Of a stretch of 64,000 nt of DNA, positions 40,561 to 49,009 are shown one piece after another. Origin of the DNA: an uncultured Coriobacteriaceae bacterium (lineage in GTDB: Bacteria > Actinomycetota > Coriobacteriia > Coriobacteriales > Atopobiaceae); NCBI GenBank assembly GCA_902791035.1, contig CADAUA010000008.1:42699-106698 (forward strand), written 5' to 3'. Under the pieces are notes generated by a model that was not told where the DNA came from, made no database searches, and worked only from the letters and a program-made list of their open reading frames with translations. The position numbers were made by a program, and so were the translations under genes. Within the stretch, counting starts at the first letter, position 1. Every line of letters starts with the position of its first letter.

Positions 40561-41187
40561 CTAGTACAGCTGCTCCCAGGTCTGGTAGTGGTCGGGCGTA
40601 TAGTACACGAGCCCGTCGTTTGAGAAGACGATCCGCTCCGGCCCGCGGTATCCGCCCTGGTAGTTGATGTCGCACTCCGTCCAGGTGCGGCCGTCGGCCT
40701 CGGGGAGCGCCCCGTCGTCGTTCCAGTACCTGCTGCCGCCGATGGACCTGCCGGGCAGGACGTCCCAGAGGTTGCCCTCGGAGCTCACCCAGCCGGCCTT
40801 GCCGGCCTTGGTCTTGCTGATATAGTTGCCGGGCAGGTGGCCGAACTCGTGGATGTAGGCCGCGACCTCGTCCTTTGTGGAGTACTCGCCGTCCTCGGTC
40901 ACCGTGGTGGCGACGGTGGCGTCAGCGTCCGCTGCCTCGCCCGGGGACACGTCGGGTGCCGCCGCATCGCCGTCCTTCTCGCCGGAGGCTTCGGTCGCTG
41001 TATCGCCTTGCTCGCCGACAGCGTCGCCCTTGTCTGCGTCCGAGTCCCCTCGCTCGGAAGTGGCAGCGCCCACGCCCGTGTCCGCGACGCCCATGCCGCT
41101 CGACCCGCAGGCCGTCACGGCCGCGCATGCCACGGCCAGCAGTATCGCCACGACTACCGACAAGAACCTCGACCCACGCTTCCGCAT
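40561..41187 (-). CDS. Barnase-type guanyl-preferring ribonuclease, lipoprotein
   Basis: 208 aa. Signal peptide with lipobox (ACAAVTACGSS, Cys at 27) and a long acidic Ala/Asp linker lead to a C-terminal barnase domain of about 110 residues. Catalytic residues are present: Lys in PGNYISKTKAG (barnase Lys27), Glu and Arg pair in TWTECDINYQGGYRGPERI (Glu73, Arg83, Arg87) and His in YYTPDHYQTW (His102). It cleaves RNA after G. The lipobox predicts surface anchoring or release. Immunity is supplied by the barstar domain encoded just downstream. ATG 41187 follows AAGGAGGAGGCGCGG. Confidence 0.92.
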   Translation of the reverse strand: MRKRGSRFLSVVVAILLAVACAAVTACGSSGMGVADTGVGAATSERGDSDADKGDAVGEQGDTATEASGEKDGDAAAPDVSPGEAADADATVATTVTEDGEYSTKDEVAAYIHEFGHLPGNYISKTKAGKAGWVSSEGNLWDVLPGRSIGGSRYWNDDGALPEADGRTWTECDINYQGGYRGPERIVFSNDGLVYYTPDHYQTWEQLY

Positions 41188-41261
41188 CCGCGCCTCCTCC
41201 TTCGTTTGGCCGAACCCATCGTACCCCGTTGGCGGGGGCCGGGCACCGGGCACCGTGCACC

Positions 41262-41289
41262 GGGCACCGGGGGTACTCCCCTGCTGCCC
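41262..41289. repeat. Family C hairpin (GTACT loop)
   Basis: GGGCACCGGGG-GTACT-CCCCTGCTGCCC, a slightly bulged stem, upstream of the barnase gene. Confidence 0.65.
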
Positions 41290-41403
41290 ACTACCGGGCA
41301 GCAGGTTCGTCATGGCGGGACTGCAGGCATGGGAGAGTCCTTGGCGACCTGCGTAGCCTGGAGGAGGAGGTCGGCCTTCTTGTTTGGCGGCTGGGACACC
41401 CCG

Positions 41404-42330
41404 GTTCCAAAGGGTAGTCCCCCACGGGGGTCTACCCTCTGGACGGGATAGAGGTAGACCCCCACGGGGGTCTACCCTCTGGACGGGAGAGAGGTAGTCC
41501 CCCACGGGGGACTACCCTCTGGATAAGGTCGGACCTCCCAGAAGAGTCTCAGATAGAAACCGCAGGTAAACGATAGTATCAGTGGGAAACTGTCACTACA
41601 TCAAAAGTGGGTATTCCCCCATGGGGGACTACCCTCTGGATCGGGAGAAGGATGGAAGGAGGGTAGTCCCCCGGAGAGGTCTACCCTTCTGGACCAGGGG
41701 AGGGGTGGGAGAGGGGTGGTCCCCTACAGAGGTCTACCCCTGGACAAGGACGGACTTCTCGTGAGGGACTCAGATAGAAACCACAGGTAGTCGACGGTAT
41801 CAGTTGGAAACTGTAACCACATCAAAAGTGGGTGGTCCCCCGGAGAGGTCTACCCTCTGGATCGGGATAAGGGTAGTCCCCCGTAGAGGTCTACCCTCTG
41901 GATCAGGTCGGACCCCCGAAAGGGTCACAGAGAGAAACCACAGGTCATCGACGGTATCGCATGGATACCGTCCATACATCAAAAGTGGGTGGTCCCCCGG
42001 AGAGGTCTACCCTTCTGGACCAGGGGAGGGGTGGGAGAGGGGTGGTCCCCCGGAGAGGTCTACCCTCTGGATCGGGATAAGGGTGGTCCCCTACAGAGGT
42101 CTACCCTTCTGGACCAGGGGAGGGGTGGGAGAGGGGTGGTCCCCCGTAGAGGTCTACCTTCTGGATCGGGATAAGGGTGGAAGGAGGGTGGTCCCCCTCA
42201 GGGGACTACCCTCTGGATCAGGTCGGATCCCCCGAAAGGGTCACAGGGAGAAACCACAGGTTATGGACGGTATCTCATGGATACCGTCCATACATCAAAA
42301 GTGGGTGGTCCCCCACGAGGGACCACCCCT
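41404..42330. repeat. Complex non-coding array of hairpin repeats between barnase and glycyl radical enzyme genes
   Basis: Two repeat types alternate. Type 1: short palindromes such as GTAGTCCCCCACGGGGGACT and GGTGGTCCCCCGGAGAGGTC followed by TACCCTCTGGA. Type 2: four copies of a block of about 85 bp with AGAAACCACAGGT, then an inverted repeat GACGGTATC-nnnn-GATACCGTC, then ACATCAAAAGTGGGT (at 41598, 41819, 41976 and 42292). The stems of type 2 change in both arms between copies (GATAGTATC/GAAACTGTC versus GACGGTATC/GATACCGTC). No plausible gene lies in the 1163 bp between 41188 and 42350. The ORFs across it encode only repeats. Confidence 0.8.
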
Positions 42331-42350
42331 GGGGCCAGGCCACCGGCGCG

Positions 42351-44795
42351 CTACAGCGTCTGCTCCGTGCGGCCGATTATGTCGTCCTGCGTGGCCCGGC
42401 TCAGCACGTTGAAGAAGGCCGAGTAGCCAGCCACGCGCACGATCAGGTCCTTGTGGGCCTCGGGGTGGGCCTGGGCGTCGAGCAGGGTCTCGCGCGAGAC
42501 CACGTTGTACTGCACGTGGTAGCCGTGGAGCTTGTCGAAGAAGGTCCGCACCATGAGCTCGAGCTTGCGACGGTTGGCGGGGTCGGCCAGCGTGGACGGC
42601 GAGACCTTCTGGTTGAGCAGCACCCCTCCCGTGATCTTCTCCGTAGGTAGCTTGGCCACCGAGCGGAAGACGGCCGTGGGGCCCTGGCGGTCGGCGTTGT
42701 GGGCCGGGCTCGACCCCTCGGCCAGGGGCTCGTGGGCGTTGCGGCCGTCGGGCGTGGCCATGGTCCCCATGCCCTGACCCACGTTCGCGCTGATGGAGCT
42801 CGTGCCGCCGTAGCGGATGCCGCCGATGGGTCCGCGGCCAAACCGCGTGGTGTGGTACTTCTGCATCTCGTCCAGGTAGGAGTCGTAGGCGCGCACCACA
42901 AGCTGGTCTGCGTAGTCGTCGTCGTTGCCGTAGCGGGGGGCCTTGTTCTTGAGCAGCTGCTGGATTACGCGGTTCTCCGGCGACTGGAAGTCGTCCAGGA
43001 TGGCGTCCCAGAGCTGCTGCGGGGTCAGGCGTCCCTCGTCGAACACGAGCTTCTTTATGGCGGAGAGGGAGTCCGCCATGTTTGCGATGCCCACCTGCAG
43101 GCCGGAGATGAAGTCGTAGTGGGCGCCGCCCTCCTTGATGGTCTTGCCGCGGGCGATGCAGTCGTCCACGAGGGCGGAGCACAGGACGTCCGGCACCTCA
43201 CGCTCGGAGGCCTTGTCGATGGCGTTCTCCACGATCACGGAGTAGCGGGTCATCTCGCGGATGGTCTTGTCCCAGGCGTCCATGAGCTCGTCGAAGCTGG
43301 TCATGTCCGTGAAGTGCCCGTAGTCGCGGGTGAAGCGCCGACCCGTGGTAAGGTCCACGCCGCCGTTCATGGCGGCAAGGAGGATGCGGGGGAAGTTGAG
43401 GTAGCTCATGCCGGTGCAGCGGTAGCCCCACTTGCCGGGCACGGCCGTCTCCACGCAGCCGATGGCGGAGTAGTCGTAGGCGTCCTCGGGCGCCACGCCC
43501 CAGGCTATGAAGCTGGGGATGATGATCTCGTCGTTGTTGAGGGCGGGCATGCCGAAGCCCAGACGCATGACCTCCACGCACTCGTCCATGAAGTGCGGGT
43601 CGATCCCGCTGTGGTAGCGCACCGTGAGGTTGGGCTGGGTGAGGCGGGTCTGCGCCACGGACTGGAGCACCAGGTAGGAGAGGTCGTTCACGGCGTCCAC
43701 GGCGTGCGCGGCGTCGGCGGGGCCGCCCTGGTCGACGAGCTTCTGTCCGCCGATGGTCACGTTCTGGTACATGGGCATGCCGGCCGAGCCGTTGGTGTGG
43801 GCCTGGGAGCGGACCTTGTTTACCGTGAGGGTCTTGATCCAGAGGTTGGTGAGAAGCTCCAGTGCCTCGCTGCGCGTGATGTCGCCGCAGGCCAGGTCGG
43901 CCGCGTAGTAGGGGTAGAGGTACTGGTCGAAGCGGCCGTAGGAGAGCGAGTGGCCGTTGGACTCGATCTGCAGGACAGCTTGCATGAACCACACGCACTG
44001 GACCGCCTCGCGGAAGCTGGCCGCGGGCTCCCAGGGCACGCGGGCGCAGATGGAAGACATCCGCTCCAGCTCCGCGCGGCGGACCGGATCGGGGCAGGCG
44101 GCTGCCTGCTCGGCGGCAAGGCGGGAGTAACGCTGCGCCCAGCGGTGCACGGCGTCGAGGACGACAAGGACGGCGGAGTAGAAGACGTTCTTGTCCAGGG
44201 CGTCGGGGTCGGTGAGGTCGAGGGCTGCCTGGGCGGCGCGGGTGCGCTCGGCGTAGCCGCGCAGGCCCCCGCGCAGGAGGCGCGCGTGGTTGATGGCCAG
44301 GTGGGCATCGCCGGCGTTGAGCTTGCCCTCCATGCCAAAGAGGCCCGTCTCCATAAATACGTCAACCTCATGGGGCAGGAGCGCACCGCCCTTCTCGCGC
44401 AGGGTCCGGCCCTCCCAGAAGGGGGCGATGGAGCGGAGCTGGGTCTTTGTCTGCTCGGTGATGTGGAAGACGTCGCCGTCGCGCAGCTCGAAGGTGTCCA
44501 GCTCGTCGATCACGAAGCCCATGGTGTACTCGGGGAAGACGGGCGCGTCCATGTTCTTGCAGGCCTGGTTGCCGGCCAGGAGGGTCTTGTCCTCTATGTA
44601 GATGGTCATGTTGTCGAGGATCTTCTCGAGCATGCGGGCGCGACGCATGACGGGCGGCTGGGCCAGGTTCTCGCGGTAGGCCTGGGTGGCAAGGAGCGCA
44701 CGCTCGGCCTCCACGTAGGGAACCTCGTCGAGCACCTCCTCGCGGAAGGCGGCCATGCGGGGCGTGAGGGCGCCAAAGTGCTCGGTGTTCTCCAT
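42351..44795 (-). CDS. Glycyl radical enzyme, PFL2/diol-dehydratase-like
   Basis: 814 aa, usual length. The radical Gly lies at about 790 in VRVAGYSAFFNVLS; the catalytic Cys is at 447 in YSAIGCVETAVPGKWGYRC. GCVE followed by ETAV-type residues and SLSYGRFDQYLYPYYAAD are those of the glycerol/1,2-propanediol dehydratase, hydroxyproline dehydratase and PflD/PflF branch rather than true pyruvate formate-lyase. The substrate cannot be chosen from sequence alone. No activating radical-SAM gene is in the window. It is divergent from a DeoR regulator across paired operators; nearby alcohol dehydrogenases could reduce an aldehyde product. Confidence 0.9.
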   Translation of the reverse strand: MENTEHFGALTPRMAAFREEVLDEVPYVEAERALLATQAYRENLAQPPVMRRARMLEKILDNMTIYIEDKTLLAGNQACKNMDAPVFPEYTMGFVIDELDTFELRDGDVFHITEQTKTQLRSIAPFWEGRTLREKGGALLPHEVDVFMETGLFGMEGKLNAGDAHLAINHARLLRGGLRGYAERTRAAQAALDLTDPDALDKNVFYSAVLVVLDAVHRWAQRYSRLAAEQAAACPDPVRRAELERMSSICARVPWEPAASFREAVQCVWFMQAVLQIESNGHSLSYGRFDQYLYPYYAADLACGDITRSEALELLTNLWIKTLTVNKVRSQAHTNGSAGMPMYQNVTIGGQKLVDQGGPADAAHAVDAVNDLSYLVLQSVAQTRLTQPNLTVRYHSGIDPHFMDECVEVMRLGFGMPALNNDEIIIPSFIAWGVAPEDAYDYSAIGCVETAVPGKWGYRCTGMSYLNFPRILLAAMNGGVDLTTGRRFTRDYGHFTDMTSFDELMDAWDKTIREMTRYSVIVENAIDKASEREVPDVLCSALVDDCIARGKTIKEGGAHYDFISGLQVGIANMADSLSAIKKLVFDEGRLTPQQLWDAILDDFQSPENRVIQQLLKNKAPRYGNDDDYADQLVVRAYDSYLDEMQKYHTTRFGRGPIGGIRYGGTSSISANVGQGMGTMATPDGRNAHEPLAEGSSPAHNADRQGPTAVFRSVAKLPTEKITGGVLLNQKVSPSTLADPANRRKLELMVRTFFDKLHGYHVQYNVVSRETLLDAQAHPEAHKDLIVRVAGYSAFFNVLSRATQDDIIGRTEQTL

Positions 44796-44846
44796 GGGGA
44801 CGGGCTCCTTTTGGGCAGGTCGTAGTTGCGGGTGGAATTCTTTGCG

Positions 44847-44860
44847 CTTACGTTCGAAAG
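44847..44860. promoter_or_regulatory. Operator half of a repeated site, GRE/DeoR divergent region
   Basis: CTTACGTTCGAAAG, an imperfect palindrome. Its best match is the site at 44905-44918, 45 bp away. Both lie between the divergent glycyl radical enzyme and DeoR genes and are AT-rich relative to the surroundings. Confidence 0.55.
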
Positions 44861-44904
44861 TATCTTAGGATCGCAGTGGGTACTTGTCAACGATAATCGC
44901 TACA

Positions 44905-44918
44905 CTTACGAACGTAAC
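44905..44918. promoter_or_regulatory. Second operator of the GRE/DeoR divergent region
   Basis: CTTACGAACGTAAC: TTACG-AA-CGTAA is a palindrome with a 2-nt centre. With the 44847 site it suggests the consensus CTTACGWWCGTAAG for the adjacent DeoR protein. Confidence 0.6.
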
Positions 44919-44927
44919 ATGTGACAA

Positions 44928-45015
44928 AGCGTGACAAAGGGTCGGACCCTCCAAAGCGTCCAAAGCGTGACAAAGGGTCAGACCCTCTGTCACATCGGAC
45001 CCTCTGTCACATCGG
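44928..45015. repeat. Family A palindromes in the deoR leader
   Basis: GTGACAAAGGGTCGGACCCT, then GTGACAAAGGGTCAGACCCT ending CTGTCAC, then a further ACCCTCTGTCAC half. It is one of the few family A clusters lying in a 5' leader. Confidence 0.7.
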
Positions 45016-45026
45016 CGGGACGGGGG

Positions 45027-45779
45027 ATGGGTATGGGCAGGCGGGACGCGAGGATTCTGGAGCTCCTGGGCGAGCGCGGTCGGTGCGACGTGAGCGTGCT
45101 GGCGGAGGAGCTGGGCGTCTCGCAGGTGACGGTCCGCAAGGACCTGGACTCGCTGGCGGAGCGGCGGCTCGTGCGGCGCGTGCACGGGCATGCCGAGCTG
45201 GGGAGTCCGGACGACGTGGCGGGGCGGCTCGCCTACCACTACGAGGCAAAGCTCGCCATCGCGCGGCGGGCGGCGGGGCTGGTGGCCGCCGGCGAGACCG
45301 TGATGGTGGAGTCGGGGAGCTGCTGTGCCCTCTTTGCGCGCGAACTCGTGGCGGCCGGGCGCGGCGTCACGCTCATCACGAACAGCGCCTTCATCGCGGC
45401 GTACGTGCGCGACCTGCCCGGTGCGCGGGTGGTCCTCCTCGCGGGCAACTACCAGCCGGACGCGCAGGTGACGGTGGGGCCGCTCGTGCGCGCGTCGGTG
45501 GCGGGGCTGGCCGTGGACAAGCTCTTCGTGGGGACCGACGGCTACGCCGGGAGCGGGGTCTTTACCAACGAGGACCCCCTGCGGGCCCAGGCCGTGCACG
45601 ACATGGCGGAGCGGGCGGCGCGCGTGTACGTGGTCACGGAGAGCGAGAAGTTCGGGCGGCGGGGGCTCATGCCGCTCGACCTGGCGGGACGTCCGGTGAC
45701 GGTGGTCACGGACGACGCGCTCGCCGCGGGTACGGCGGCGGACCTGGCCGCGGTGGGCGTGGGGGTCCTGCGGGCGTAG
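45027..45779 (+). CDS. DeoR-family transcriptional regulator
   Basis: 250 aa. N-terminal helix-turn-helix RILELLGERGRCDVSVLAEE, LGVSQVTVRKDLDSLAER and VRRVHGHAEL; then the DeoR effector domain (ETVMVESGSCCALFARELVA, LFVGTDGYAGSGVFTNED, VVTESEKFGRRG) that binds sugar phosphates. It probably represses the divergent glycyl radical enzyme gene through the CTTACGWWCGTAAG sites. ATG 45027 or 45033 is the start; an upstream in-frame extension would read through family A repeats. Confidence 0.88.
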   Translation: MGMGRRDARILELLGERGRCDVSVLAEELGVSQVTVRKDLDSLAERRLVRRVHGHAELGSPDDVAGRLAYHYEAKLAIARRAAGLVAAGETVMVESGSCCALFARELVAAGRGVTLITNSAFIAAYVRDLPGARVVLLAGNYQPDAQVTVGPLVRASVAGLAVDKLFVGTDGYAGSGVFTNEDPLRAQAVHDMAERAARVYVVTESEKFGRRGLMPLDLAGRPVTVVTDDALAAGTAADLAAVGVGVLRA

Positions 45780-45792
45780 TAGAGCGGCCTCC

Positions 45793-45825
45793 GTGTCACA
45801 AAAGTGACTGACACTTCTGTGACAC
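45793..45825. repeat. Family B palindrome (GTGTCACAAAAGTG variant)
   Basis: GTGTCACAAAAGTG at 45793-45806 pairs with CACTTCTGTGACAC at 45812-45825 with one mismatch, 39 bp before the DUF2974 start. Confidence 0.75.
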
Positions 45826-45863
45826 TCTACTACCGCTATTCTCTTGCACAGAGGAGGTTCGCG

Positions 45864-47627
45864 ATGTCTGACGTTCTGGACTACCTGCGCGAGCACGGAG
45901 ACAAGGGCCTGGCCGAGGAGCCCTTCAACGAGGTGGACAACCTGGCCCTCTGCCAGGTGAGCTACCTGGACTTCTCCGGCGTGGTGCCGGGCCTGGGCCG
46001 CGGCGACGTGACCGTGCGCGAGGCCTGGGAGAGCTACGCGCGAGTTCAGGGCACGGATGGCATCTACGGCCTCACGGGCATGGGGACGCCGTTTGCCCCC
46101 TTCGTCCTGCAGGCCATGGCGGCGGGGCGGCGCTTTGCCGGCGCGCGGATGGGGGACTTCCTGCAGGTGATGGCCCCGGCACGTCACGAGCAGTTCGCTG
46201 CCGTGCGCTTCTCGCTTGGCGACGGGACCACCTACGTGGCCTACCGCGGGACGGACAACTCGCTCGACGGCTGGCGCGAGGACTTCATGCTGAGCTACGA
46301 GGTGGTGGCGGCCCAGCGCGACGCCCTGGCCTACCTGCGGCGCGTCGCGCGGTCGGCGCGGGGTCGGATTCGCGTGGGCGGCCACTCCAAGGGCGGCAAC
46401 CTGGCGGCATTCGCCGTGGCCTTCCTGCCGGACGAGCTTGGCGGACGAGTGAGCGAGGTCTGGTGCAACGACTCGCCGGGCTTCGACCGCGGGGTCGTGG
46501 ACTTCCGGCGGCTCGAGGCCATCGCCGGCCGCACGCGGCTGCTCACGCCGGAGTACTCCGTGGTCGGTGCCCTTCTCGAGCACGTGGTGGAGCCGGAGTA
46601 CGTGGTGTCCGCAGACAAGGGCATAGGCCAGCACAGCATGATGAGCTGGCAGGTGGAGGGTGCGCGGCTGGCGCGGGGGAGGGGCATGGCGCCCGAGGCG
46701 GCGCGCGTGGACGCGCTCTTCTCGCAGCTCGTGGGCAGTCGCGACCTGGCTGGGCGGCAGGCCTTCGTGGGCGACGTCTTTGGGGCGCTTGCCGCGACCG
46801 GTGCCACCACCACCGACGAGTTCGGTGCCATGGGACCCGCCGCGGTCGAGACCGTGGTGGCCCATCTGGGCACGCGCGACCCCGCCACGCGCGGGCAGGT
46901 GCGCGACGTCCTTCTCTCCTTGGGAGGCGGGGCCGTGGTCTCGGCCGTGACCGAGCCCTTCGGGGCCGGCATCGGGGCGGGGACCGGGGCTGGTGCCGAG
47001 GCCGGCGAGGAGGGGGCCGTCGTCCCCGCGGCAGACGAGGTCTCGCTCGAGGGGATGCGGCGGCACCGGGAGCGTCGCGAACGCGCGCAGTCCCGCATGG
47101 CGCCCGTGGCCGCCATCGGGGCGATCACGCGGAGCGAGGTGCTGAGAAGCTCGGTCCTGCTTGCCGTGGGCATCCTGATCCTGGCGAACGCGAACGTGCC
47201 CACGCCCGTGCTGGGATACGCCATGGTGGCCACCGCCGGGGTGTATGCGGCCTTCCTCCTGGTGCGCTACGTCATGGCCAGGCGGTCTGGGGCCGACGCG
47301 GACCCCGAGGACCTGGCCATAGGGATCCTCACCGCGGTGCCCGTGCTGGCCGTGGTCTTCCTGCGCGTGGCCGTCTCGCTCCTGTACAACCTGGTCCTGG
47401 GCGGGGCGCTCCTGGTGTGGGGCATCAAGCTGGCCCGGCAGGAGCACGTGCGCGGGGCGCGGGAGTTCGTGGCGGCCCTGCGGCACGCACGCATGCTGGA
47501 CGGGCTCCTCGCCATAGTCCTGGGGGTGCTCCTCCTGGTGAACCCCACCCAGCTCGACCTCTACTCGCAGATAATGGCCGGCATCTACGTGGGCTGGCAC
47601 GGCGTGTGGGGGCTCATCACCCGCTAG
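45864..47627 (+). CDS. DUF2974 (Mbeg1-like) alpha/beta hydrolase fused to HdeD/DUF308-like membrane domain
   Basis: 587 aa. Residues 1-390 form a lipase-like domain: GDGTTYVAYRGTDNSLDGWR and the nucleophile elbow RVGGHSKGGNLAAFAVAFL, with WCNDSPGFDRGVV and GIGQHSMMSWQV. Residues about 425-587 hold five or six hydrophobic helices (SSVLLAVGILILANANVPTP, VFLRVAVSLLYNLVLGGALL, GLLAIVLGVLLLVNPTQLDL) with the DUF308 pattern. DUF2974 proteins are usually soluble, so the membrane fusion is uncommon. Substrate unknown. GAGGAGG precedes ATG 45864. Confidence 0.85.
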   Translation: MSDVLDYLREHGDKGLAEEPFNEVDNLALCQVSYLDFSGVVPGLGRGDVTVREAWESYARVQGTDGIYGLTGMGTPFAPFVLQAMAAGRRFAGARMGDFLQVMAPARHEQFAAVRFSLGDGTTYVAYRGTDNSLDGWREDFMLSYEVVAAQRDALAYLRRVARSARGRIRVGGHSKGGNLAAFAVAFLPDELGGRVSEVWCNDSPGFDRGVVDFRRLEAIAGRTRLLTPEYSVVGALLEHVVEPEYVVSADKGIGQHSMMSWQVEGARLARGRGMAPEAARVDALFSQLVGSRDLAGRQAFVGDVFGALAATGATTTDEFGAMGPAAVETVVAHLGTRDPATRGQVRDVLLSLGGGAVVSAVTEPFGAGIGAGTGAGAEAGEEGAVVPAADEVSLEGMRRHRERRERAQSRMAPVAAIGAITRSEVLRSSVLLAVGILILANANVPTPVLGYAMVATAGVYAAFLLVRYVMARRSGADADPEDLAIGILTAVPVLAVVFLRVAVSLLYNLVLGGALLVWGIKLARQEHVRGAREFVAALRHARMLDGLLAIVLGVLLLVNPTQLDLYSQIMAGIYVGWHGVWGLITR

Positions 47628-47637
47628 GGAACACAGG

Positions 47638-47757
47638 AACACAGGGGGTACTCCCCTGGAACACAGGGGGTACTCCCCTGTGTTTCTCCCCTGTGTTTGG
47701 GGGGTCCGGACCAAACAGAGGGGAGTACCCCCTGCGTTTGCCCCCGGCGTTTGGGTA
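47638..47757. repeat. Family C hairpin cluster
   Basis: GAACACAGGGGGTACTCCCC occurs twice in tandem. The second copy closes with TGTGTT to give AACACAGGGG-GTACT-CCCCTGTGTT. An inverted relative, GGGGAGTACCCCCTG, lies at about 47728. It sits between the DUF2974 gene and the first alcohol dehydrogenase gene. Confidence 0.7.
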
Positions 47758-47798
47758 TAAGGCCCTTCGGTTTGCACGAACGACCGAAGGGAGACCCC

Positions 47799-48959
47799 AT
47801 GTACGACTTCACCTTCCACATCCCCACGCGCATCAACTTTGGCAGGGGCGCCATCAGCCACCTGAGCGAGCTGGCCGAGTCCGGCAACAAGGCCCTCCTG
47901 GTGTACGGCGGCGGCTCCATCAAGCGCAACGGCATCTACGACGAGGCCCTGCGCATCCTGGGCGAGGCCGGCGTCGAGGTGACCGAGCTCTCCGGCGTGG
48001 AGCCCAACCCCCGCATCCAGACCGTGCGTCGCGGCGTCGAGCTCTGCAAGGAGCAGGGCATCCAGATGGTCCTGGCCATCGGCGGCGGCTCCACCATCGA
48101 TGCCTCCAAGGTCATCGCGGCTGGCGCCCTCTACGACGGCGACCCCTGGGACCTGGTGCTGGACAGCTCCAAGGCCGTGCGCGCCCTGCCCATCTACTCC
48201 GTGCTCACGCTGGCCGCCACGGGCTCCGAGATGGACTGCTTCGCCGTGATCTCCGACATGACCAAGAACGAGAAGTGGGGCACCGGCGCCCCCTGCATGG
48301 TCCCCACCATGTCCGTCCTCGACCCCACCTACACCTTCAGCGTGTCGCGCAGGCAGACCGCGGCGGGCACGGCCGACATGATGAGCCACACCTTCGAGAA
48401 CTACTTCACGCGCGAGAAGGGCGCCGACGTGCAGAAGGAGTTCTGCGAGGGGCTCCTGCGCACCATGGTCAAGAACGGCCCCGTGGCCCTCGCCCATCCC
48501 GACGACTACGACGCCCGCGCCAACCTCATGTGGGCGGCGTCGCATGCCATCAACGGCCTGGTGGGCGCAGGCTCTGCCAACGCCTGGTGCGTGCACCCCA
48601 TGGAGCACGAGCTCTCGGCCTTCTATGACATCACGCACGGCGAGGGCCTGGCCATCCTCACGCCGGCCTGGATGGAGCACGTGCTCTCCGTGGACACCGT
48701 GGCAGACTTCGCCCGCTACGGTCGTCGCGTGTGGGGCATCCAGGGGCTCGACGACTTCGCGGTGGCGCATGAGGCCATAGCCAAGACCCGCGAGTTCTTC
48801 TTCCAGACCATGGGCATGCCGGCCAACCTGCGCGCCGTGGGCATCACCGACGACAAGAACTTCGAGGTCATGGCCCAGAAGGCGGCCGACGGCTCCAAGG
48901 GCTCCTATGTGCCGCTGACCAAGGACGACATCGTTGAGATCTACCGCGCCGCGTTCTAG
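47799..48959 (+). CDS. Iron-containing alcohol dehydrogenase, YqhD/BdhA type (copy 1)
   Basis: 386 aa. FHIPTRINFGRGAISHLSEL, VYGGGSIKRNGIYDEALRIL (nucleotide binding) and IGGGSTIDASKVIAAG; metal ligands Asp in DDYDARANLMWAASHAINGL and His in HPMEHELSAFYDITHGEGLA. NADPH-dependent reduction of aldehydes to alcohols (butanol dehydrogenase/YqhD group). A paralogue of the same length lies at 50744. GAAGGGAGACCCC precedes ATG 47799. Link to the glycyl radical enzyme product is only inferred. Confidence 0.92.
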   Translation: MYDFTFHIPTRINFGRGAISHLSELAESGNKALLVYGGGSIKRNGIYDEALRILGEAGVEVTELSGVEPNPRIQTVRRGVELCKEQGIQMVLAIGGGSTIDASKVIAAGALYDGDPWDLVLDSSKAVRALPIYSVLTLAATGSEMDCFAVISDMTKNEKWGTGAPCMVPTMSVLDPTYTFSVSRRQTAAGTADMMSHTFENYFTREKGADVQKEFCEGLLRTMVKNGPVALAHPDDYDARANLMWAASHAINGLVGAGSANAWCVHPMEHELSAFYDITHGEGLAILTPAWMEHVLSVDTVADFARYGRRVWGIQGLDDFAVAHEAIAKTREFFFQTMGMPANLRAVGITDDKNFEVMAQKAADGSKGSYVPLTKDDIVEIYRAAF

Positions 48960-49009
48960 CAGCGTGCGTGCCGGTCGGGCACCAGGGGGTGGGCACCAGG
49001 GGAGTCTGC

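Noticed and set aside
41404..42330. CRISPR-like array
   Set aside because: Repeats are irregularly spaced (157-316 bp), themselves internally palindromic, and the intervening sequence is also repetitive; there are no unique spacers of constant length and no cas genes.
41404..42350. Small proteins encoded across the repeat array (frames rich in GPPERSTLWIG-type repeats)
   Set aside because: Frames exist only because repeat units are free of stops; they have no ribosome sites, and the same peptides appear in several frames.
44865..48770. A single open frame of about 1300 codons on the minus strand
   Set aside because: It is antisense to the DeoR, DUF2974 and alcohol dehydrogenase genes, His/Arg/Gly-rich without domains, and arises from the GC-rich codon pattern of the real genes.
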